The notes under the pieces: generated by a model | What the model was told of the DNA's origin: nothing | Seen by the model: only the letters and a program-made list of their open reading frames with translations | Databases searched by the model: none | Shown: one piece after another, positions 60,800 to 64,000 of the stretch | How positions within the stretch are numbered: position 1 is the first letter of the stretch | How the letters are laid out: each line of letters opens with the position of its first letter | Program-made: the position numbers and the translations under genes | Source of the DNA: Candidatus Bathyarchaeia archaeon | GTDB lineage: Archaea; Thermoproteota; Bathyarchaeia; Bathyarchaeales; Bathycorpusculaceae | NCBI GenBank assembly: GCA_038873195.1 | Contig: JAVZEV010000001.1 | Location: forward strand, 1,020,490 to 1,084,489 | DNA length: 64,000 nt | Reading direction: 5' to 3'

Positions 60800-60828
60800 T
60801 TCTTCCCCTCACATATTTTCAAAGGTAA

Positions 60829-60852
60829 AGCCCCATTTTCCAGTGGAGAACA
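60829..60852 (-). repeat. ORB-like element 1
   Basis: On the minus strand the core is GTTCTCCACTGGAAAATGGG followed by GC: the ORB dyad TTCCACTGGAA-type plus a G-run. It lies 30-53 bp upstream of the Orc1/Cdc6 start. Confidence 0.6.
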
Positions 60853-60938
60853 TAAGCTCTACCATACAAAAAACTAAATTTAAACTTTAACATTCTAAAA
60901 AGGAAAAAGTACAAGAATAAAACTATGCAGTTTATACA

Positions 60939-60964
60939 GTCACCCCAAAGTTTCCAGTGGAAAT
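60939..60964 (-). repeat. ORB-like element 2
   Basis: On the minus strand ATTTCCACTGGAAACTTTGG followed by GGTGAC. This is the best match to the archaeal origin recognition box (TTCCACTGGAAAC dyad then G-run). The G-string points left, away from the AT-rich core. Confidence 0.75.
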
Positions 60965-61033
60965 CTGATTTATTTGTAACAAGTAATGATGATTTCTTTA
61001 AAGGAGAAATATACTCTGAGAGGTAAAGACGAT

Positions 61034-61100
61034 AAAACAAATTATAATTATTACTATTAAACATTTTAAATTATTACTTAAAATTTTTATTTTAAATCAA
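61034..61100. other. AT-rich core, likely duplex-unwinding element
   Basis: About 67 bp that are almost entirely A and T (for example TTATAATTATTACTATTAAA), between ORB 2 and the inverted ORB 3. This is the expected place for initial melting at an archaeal origin. Confidence 0.65.
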
Positions 61101-61124
61101 GTTTTCCTAACTCAACCATAAAAA

Positions 61125-61150
61125 CGTTCCAAAGGAAACAGAGGGGTGAC
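61125..61150 (+). repeat. ORB-like element 3
   Basis: CGTTCCAAAGGAAACAGAGG then GGTGAC on the + strand; a dyad core with CAAAG in the centre and the same GGGGTGAC tail as ORB 2. Inverted relative to ORB 2, so its G-string points right. Confidence 0.7.
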
Positions 61151-61250
61151 TGAGAAACATTACCTTTGATTGATGAACTTTTCAAGCAACCCGAAGGCAT
61201 CTTTACTCTTTTGCAATTTACACTGCTAGCTTGCCTTTTCCTTCACAATT

Positions 61251-61543
61251 TTGTGAAAACATTGTGAAATTAACTTAATAGTGCAGTTTTTCCAACCTCT
61301 CTTCTTGAAATATTTAATTTTTTATGTTTCTTTTCTGTGAATAAGCCACCCCTATCCTTCCATTGGAAAACAACACTTTCCCTTTACTTTTTGCTGTTTT
61401 CGTTGTTTTAAGACTGTGTGAAACTTGTAAAGTTAAAAGAGATGGAAGTGTTCGTTTTTTTCTCTTTTTACCCTTTTTAGATGGTGCTTTTCTTTCTTTG
61501 TTTAACCATAACACCTATAACTTGTGAATTGCAAAACTGTGAA
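61251..61543 (+). repeat. Six dispersed TGTGAA repeats
   Basis: TGTGAA on the + strand at 61252, 61263, 61336, 61417, 61523 and 61538; the first two are 11 bp apart, one helical turn. A reverse copy TTCACA sits at 61242-61247. They lie between the ORB region and the winged-helix gene, possibly protein-binding sites. Confidence 0.4.
61346..61374 (-). repeat. ORB-like element 4
   Basis: On the minus strand GTTGTTTTCCAATGGAAGGA, then TAGGGGTGG. The core TTCCAATGGAA is a diverged dyad, with a G-run at the expected distance. Weaker than ORBs 2 and 3. Confidence 0.5.
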
Positions 61544-61557
61544 CACCACATGTGGTG
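61544..61557. promoter_or_regulatory. Perfect palindrome CACCACATGTGGTG, likely operator
   Basis: A 14-bp perfect inverted repeat 11 bp before the ATG of the winged-helix gene. A TATA-like CTATAACT at about 61515-61522 would put the transcript start at or near it. A partial copy (CACCACATGTG) occurs at 54530-54540 before the bactofilin-like gene. Confidence 0.5.
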
Positions 61558-61568
61558 CATGCCAACCT

Positions 61569-62006
61569 ATGCCAGCAAGAAAAATACGCGTTGAAGTGTT
61601 CGATAGTGAAGGCAATAAGTATGCTGTAGCCTTCGAGGGGCAAATAACCAGAGAGAAGGCTCTACGGCTTTTAGATATGGTGGAACTTTTAGGCGGGATG
61701 CCAACTGAACCAACCAATCCTAGCAGTAATCCCGCCGGCGTTGGCAACGGGTTCACTAAATACGAAAAAGTCCGTACGTTAATTCACAAGCACTTTCCTA
61801 TTGTGTGGTTCTCCTCAAAAGACGTTCAAACTGTTTACGAACAAGAATTTAAAGAGCCTATATGCCTTAGCACTGTGGCAACTTATCTCACAAGATTAAC
61901 AACCAAAGGAATACTCACGAAAACAGGAGCAGCCAACAGTTTAAAATATAAACTGACATTCAACGTTCCTCAAGCCACACTTAAACAACAGATACCGAAA
62001 CCCTGA
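61569..62006 (+). CDS. Winged-helix regulator beside the origin
   Basis: 145 residues from ATG 61569; the open frame extends to GTG 61524, but that part covers the palindrome. Residues 1-35 form a beta-alpha unit (KIRVEVFDSEGNKYAVAFEG) and residues 65-135 a winged helix (FTKYEKVRTLIHKHFPIVWF, then STVATYLTRLTTKGILTKTG). It could repress itself through the palindrome and also control NurA-HerA downstream (57 nt gap). Confidence 0.7.
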   Translation: MPARKIRVEVFDSEGNKYAVAFEGQITREKALRLLDMVELLGGMPTEPTNPSSNPAGVGNGFTKYEKVRTLIHKHFPIVWFSSKDVQTVYEQEFKEPICLSTVATYLTRLTTKGILTKTGAANSLKYKLTFNVPQATLKQQIPKP

Positions 62007-62063
62007 ATATTTTTCTACAAAAAGATAATTAACAAATACAAACAACTATTTTAGTGAAAAATT

Positions 62064-63119
62064 TTGCGATTTAAGCAACACTTTGGGGAAAGGTCGCAAG
62101 TGAACGGCGTAATAAGATTAGATTTGGATGAAATGGAAAAGAAACTCAGGTTTTACCTTGACAAAGGGAGAGTTACTGGTGTGACTGAGATGAGAGAGGA
62201 ACCAGTAATATCCGCCAAACCGGACGTATCCTTAATAAAACCCTTAAAGAAAATGAACAGTTTTCCTGGAAGATTTATTGCAGTTGATTGCTCTACAAGA
62301 ACTCTTAAGAGAGCAAATAACTGGGGAATCTACCTCATGCGAGTTGCATATGCCTCAGTGAAAGAACGGAATGTCGATTGGGGTTACCGCGAACGATTAT
62401 GTACCGTGATTGGCGATGCACATACTCGTAGTAACTTCCTCACAGACGTAAGGATCGAGTTAGAAAGTCAAATGGGGCTTGATCTTCTTCAAGGCAAAAC
62501 CAACTTTTCATACTACGAGCATGAGGATCCTCGTAGTAATTACCTTTTGCTTGATGGCGGCGGCTATTTTGGTGGGGAACGGAAGTTTCGTGTGGCTTTG
62601 TATGAGAAATGCGAAAAGGAAGGGATTATCCTTCTGGCTGTTAGCAAAAATTCTCCTTCGCTTCACGATGAAAAAGGTAGAGATCTTATAGCTACTATAA
62701 GCATTCTTTCCCCCTATGATATGTGGGTGTTTCATCCGGTGAGAGAAGCGGATAAGGATCAGAGTTTGTATGGCGATATATCGCTTGTTAAGTTGTGCAA
62801 AGAGAGTCCACGCGTTTTTCGTTGTGATATCATGGAGTACCTGACTGAAGGTGATGTATGTGAATTGCTTGCGCCTCTAACTGTTGTGGCTGAAGATCCT
62901 CGCTGTTTAGGATATCCTGTTCCTCTTTTGCTGGCTCATGAATTTTCGAAACCTTCTGATGCAATGCTCTTAGCTTACCATGATCAAGTAGAAAGCGTCC
63001 TTGCTGAAGCGGGATTATTGGAGACATTGCGTAGAGAAGAATTTTCTTGCCGGTTTGCAGACGAACTTCACGGGATAAAACACGCGTTTGAGTGGGAGTG
63101 GTGGGATGGACAAGTCTGA
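62064..63119 (+). CDS. nurA: NurA 5'-3' nuclease
   Basis: 351 residues from TTG 62064. FIAVDCSTRTLKRANNWG (acidic residue D75) and YLLLDGGGYFGGERKFR are the metal-binding parts of the NurA fold, an RNase-H-like nuclease that resects DNA ends with HerA. The central region around 90-150 (YRERLCTVIGDAHTRSNF) may bind HerA. No other gene lies between it and HerA, and it overlaps HerA by 14 bp. Length and motifs are normal. Confidence 0.85.
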   Translation: MRFKQHFGERSQVNGVIRLDLDEMEKKLRFYLDKGRVTGVTEMREEPVISAKPDVSLIKPLKKMNSFPGRFIAVDCSTRTLKRANNWGIYLMRVAYASVKERNVDWGYRERLCTVIGDAHTRSNFLTDVRIELESQMGLDLLQGKTNFSYYEHEDPRSNYLLLDGGGYFGGERKFRVALYEKCEKEGIILLAVSKNSPSLHDEKGRDLIATISILSPYDMWVFHPVREADKDQSLYGDISLVKLCKESPRVFRCDIMEYLTEGDVCELLAPLTVVAEDPRCLGYPVPLLLAHEFSKPSDAMLLAYHDQVESVLAEAGLLETLRREEFSCRFADELHGIKHAFEWEWWDGQV

Positions 63120-64000
63120 CCCTATAGGGTTCATATGTGGAACAAAAGGAGACGCAGTCTCTTTTTTCCTCAATAAAGGAGTAACTCTTTCTTTTGGACA
63201 AATAGTTCGCATACACTCAGGCGAGAGAAGTTTCTATGCAAGAATTGTTAACGCTGAAAGCAGCTCAACGCTTGACACTATCGAACAATTACGTGAGGCA
63301 GAAGGCAAAGAATCCTTTGGACCCTACTCTGCCTACCGCTGTGTCGCCGCTATTCTCTTTTTAGAGAAAACAACTGGCAAGGTGCGCTCTCCAACGTTCA
63401 ATCCAAACTATAGAGACAAAGTATACACAGCAAGCGAAGAAGATTGCGCTGTCCTGAAACTTTCTGGAGAGTTAGAGTTAGGGCAGCTTCGTTCAGGCGT
63501 GCAATCTCTTGGCTCCGTAGGCATAAACATCGAGGCTATACCCCTAATGATGGGCATGTTCGGAATGACAGGCTCTGGAAAAACAAACACTGAACTTATT
63601 TTAAACGCGCAAATAATTGACAACAGCCCCAGAACAGTGGCCTTAATCTTTGACTTTGCCGGACAGCTTCTCGAAGGAAAAGGCATCAAACCCCAAAAGG
63701 GATTAAAAGATCATCCACTTTTTCACAGCAAGGTTCAGTATTATTCTTCACGCGATGGAAAAATGACTGTCGGTTTGCACACAATCAGTCCAGAAAAGCT
63801 TCTCACGCTTTTTCCTGACATAGGACTTCCTCAAATTAGGCTTGCAAGAAAGCTTTACAAAAAGCTCGGAAAACGCTGGATTGAAGAAACAAGAGAAGTT
63901 TATGGCGCTGAAGGACATGCCGGAGTGGGACGCGTTGCAGATTACAAAATGAAGCATGTAATTGATGCTCTAATGCTTAAGCTGTCTTCTCTTTCCCCTG
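63106..64000 (+). CDS. herA: HerA-type hexameric ATPase, C-terminus beyond window
   Basis: An open frame from ATG 63106 to the right edge, about 298 residues so far, starting inside the end of NurA. The N-terminal HAS-barrel (SDPIGFICGTKGDAVSFFLN) is followed by MMGMFGMTGSGKTNTE with a P-loop at 153-160 and a Walker-B type VALIFDFAGQLLEG near 180. HerA hexamers translocate DNA and drive NurA resection. The remaining AAA core and the arginine finger are outside the window. Confidence 0.88.
   Translation, partial: MDKSDPIGFICGTKGDAVSFFLNKGVTLSFGQIVRIHSGERSFYARIVNAESSSTLDTIEQLREAEGKESFGPYSAYRCVAAILFLEKTTGKVRSPTFNPNYRDKVYTASEEDCAVLKLSGELELGQLRSGVQSLGSVGINIEAIPLMMGMFGMTGSGKTNTELILNAQIIDNSPRTVALIFDFAGQLLEGKGIKPQKGLKDHPLFHSKVQYYSSRDGKMTVGLHTISPEKLLTLFPDIGLPQIRLARKLYKKLGKRWIEETREVYGAEGHAGVGRVADYKMKHVIDALMLKLSSLSP

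Larger units (their letters stand above)
60800..61568. other. oriC: Probable replication origin region
   Basis: A 769-bp gap between Orc1/Cdc6 and a winged-helix gene with no protein gene. It holds four ORB-like dyads, two of them inverted around an AT-rich core, then six TGTGAA repeats and a palindrome at the right end. Archaeal origins typically sit beside their initiator gene with this structure. No functional proof from sequence. Confidence 0.75.

Noticed and set aside
60985-61020. ATGATGA followed by CTGA, resembling C/D box guide RNA motifs
   Set aside because: The spacing is too short and no C-prime/D-prime pair fits; it lies inside the origin where AT-rich motifs are common.
1-64000. 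CRISPR arrays, insertion sequences, prophage
   Set aside because: No regularly spaced identical repeats, transposase motifs or terminal inverted repeats were found on reading the window.

Overview
The window reads as a stretch of an archaeal chromosome. The diagnostic genes are: ribosomal proteins S6e, S24e and S27ae, aIF2-gamma, RNA polymerase subunit E-prime with Spt4, the PolD small subunit, an Orc1/Cdc6 initiator, class I lysyl-tRNA synthetase, bifunctional FBP aldolase/phosphatase, a HerA-NurA pair, and an intron-containing tRNA-Ser. Together with a Fae-Hps fusion, frequent TTG starts and GGTGA/GGAGG ribosome-binding sites, this suggests a Bathyarchaeia-like member of the Thermoproteota or TACK group. 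That placement is inference; no 16S rRNA gene is present. Genes are dense, with short gaps and frequent changes of strand.

Layout. 0-8 kb: a secreted protein cut by the left edge, a glycogen-synthase-type operon, FBP aldolase/phosphatase, a regulator and tRNA-Arg. 8-13 kb: ArgRS, DeoC and two convergent deoxyhypusine-synthase homologues. 13-16.6 kb: an amidoligase locus (a RimK-like enzyme split over two genes, a GCS2-type ligase and a YkgJ-type cysteine-cluster protein). 16.7-24 kb: tRNA-Arg, LysRS, an FAD enzyme, small conserved proteins, thymidylate kinase and an HD phosphohydrolase. 24-29 kb: both subunits of the aconitase-X (phosphomevalonate dehydratase) enzyme, a GH1 glycosidase, and a gene-poor stretch of remnants next to tRNA-Glu. 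29-32 kb: an HTH-Fae-Hps fusion and an MFS transporter. 32-40 kb: an information-processing block with two opposed clusters, S6e to S27ae on + and L3-L4-L23-L2-S19 on -. 40-54 kb: PyrE, MutM, a SAM-recycling pair, an MgtE transporter operon, a decarboxylase-type GHMP protein of isoprenoid synthesis, tRNA-Ser and a nucleoside phosphorylase. 54-57 kb: a bactofilin-like repeat protein and an AbrB-PhoU regulator. 57-64 kb: PolD small subunit, DUF99, Orc1/Cdc6, a likely replication origin with four ORB-like sites around an AT-rich core, a winged-helix regulator beside a perfect palindrome, then NurA and HerA running off the right edge.

How the genes connect. The right end is a replication and repair neighbourhood. 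The aconitase-X pair and the GHMP enzyme bear on which archaeal mevalonate route is used. The deaminase/hydrolase pair at 44.6-47.3 kb fits S-adenosylhomocysteine recycling through S-inosylhomocysteine. The strongest candidates for new biology are the split amidoligase cluster, the HTH-Fae-Hps fusion, the origin with its nearby repeats, the 12 x 17-residue bactofilin-like protein, and two genes whose only plausible start codon is ACG.
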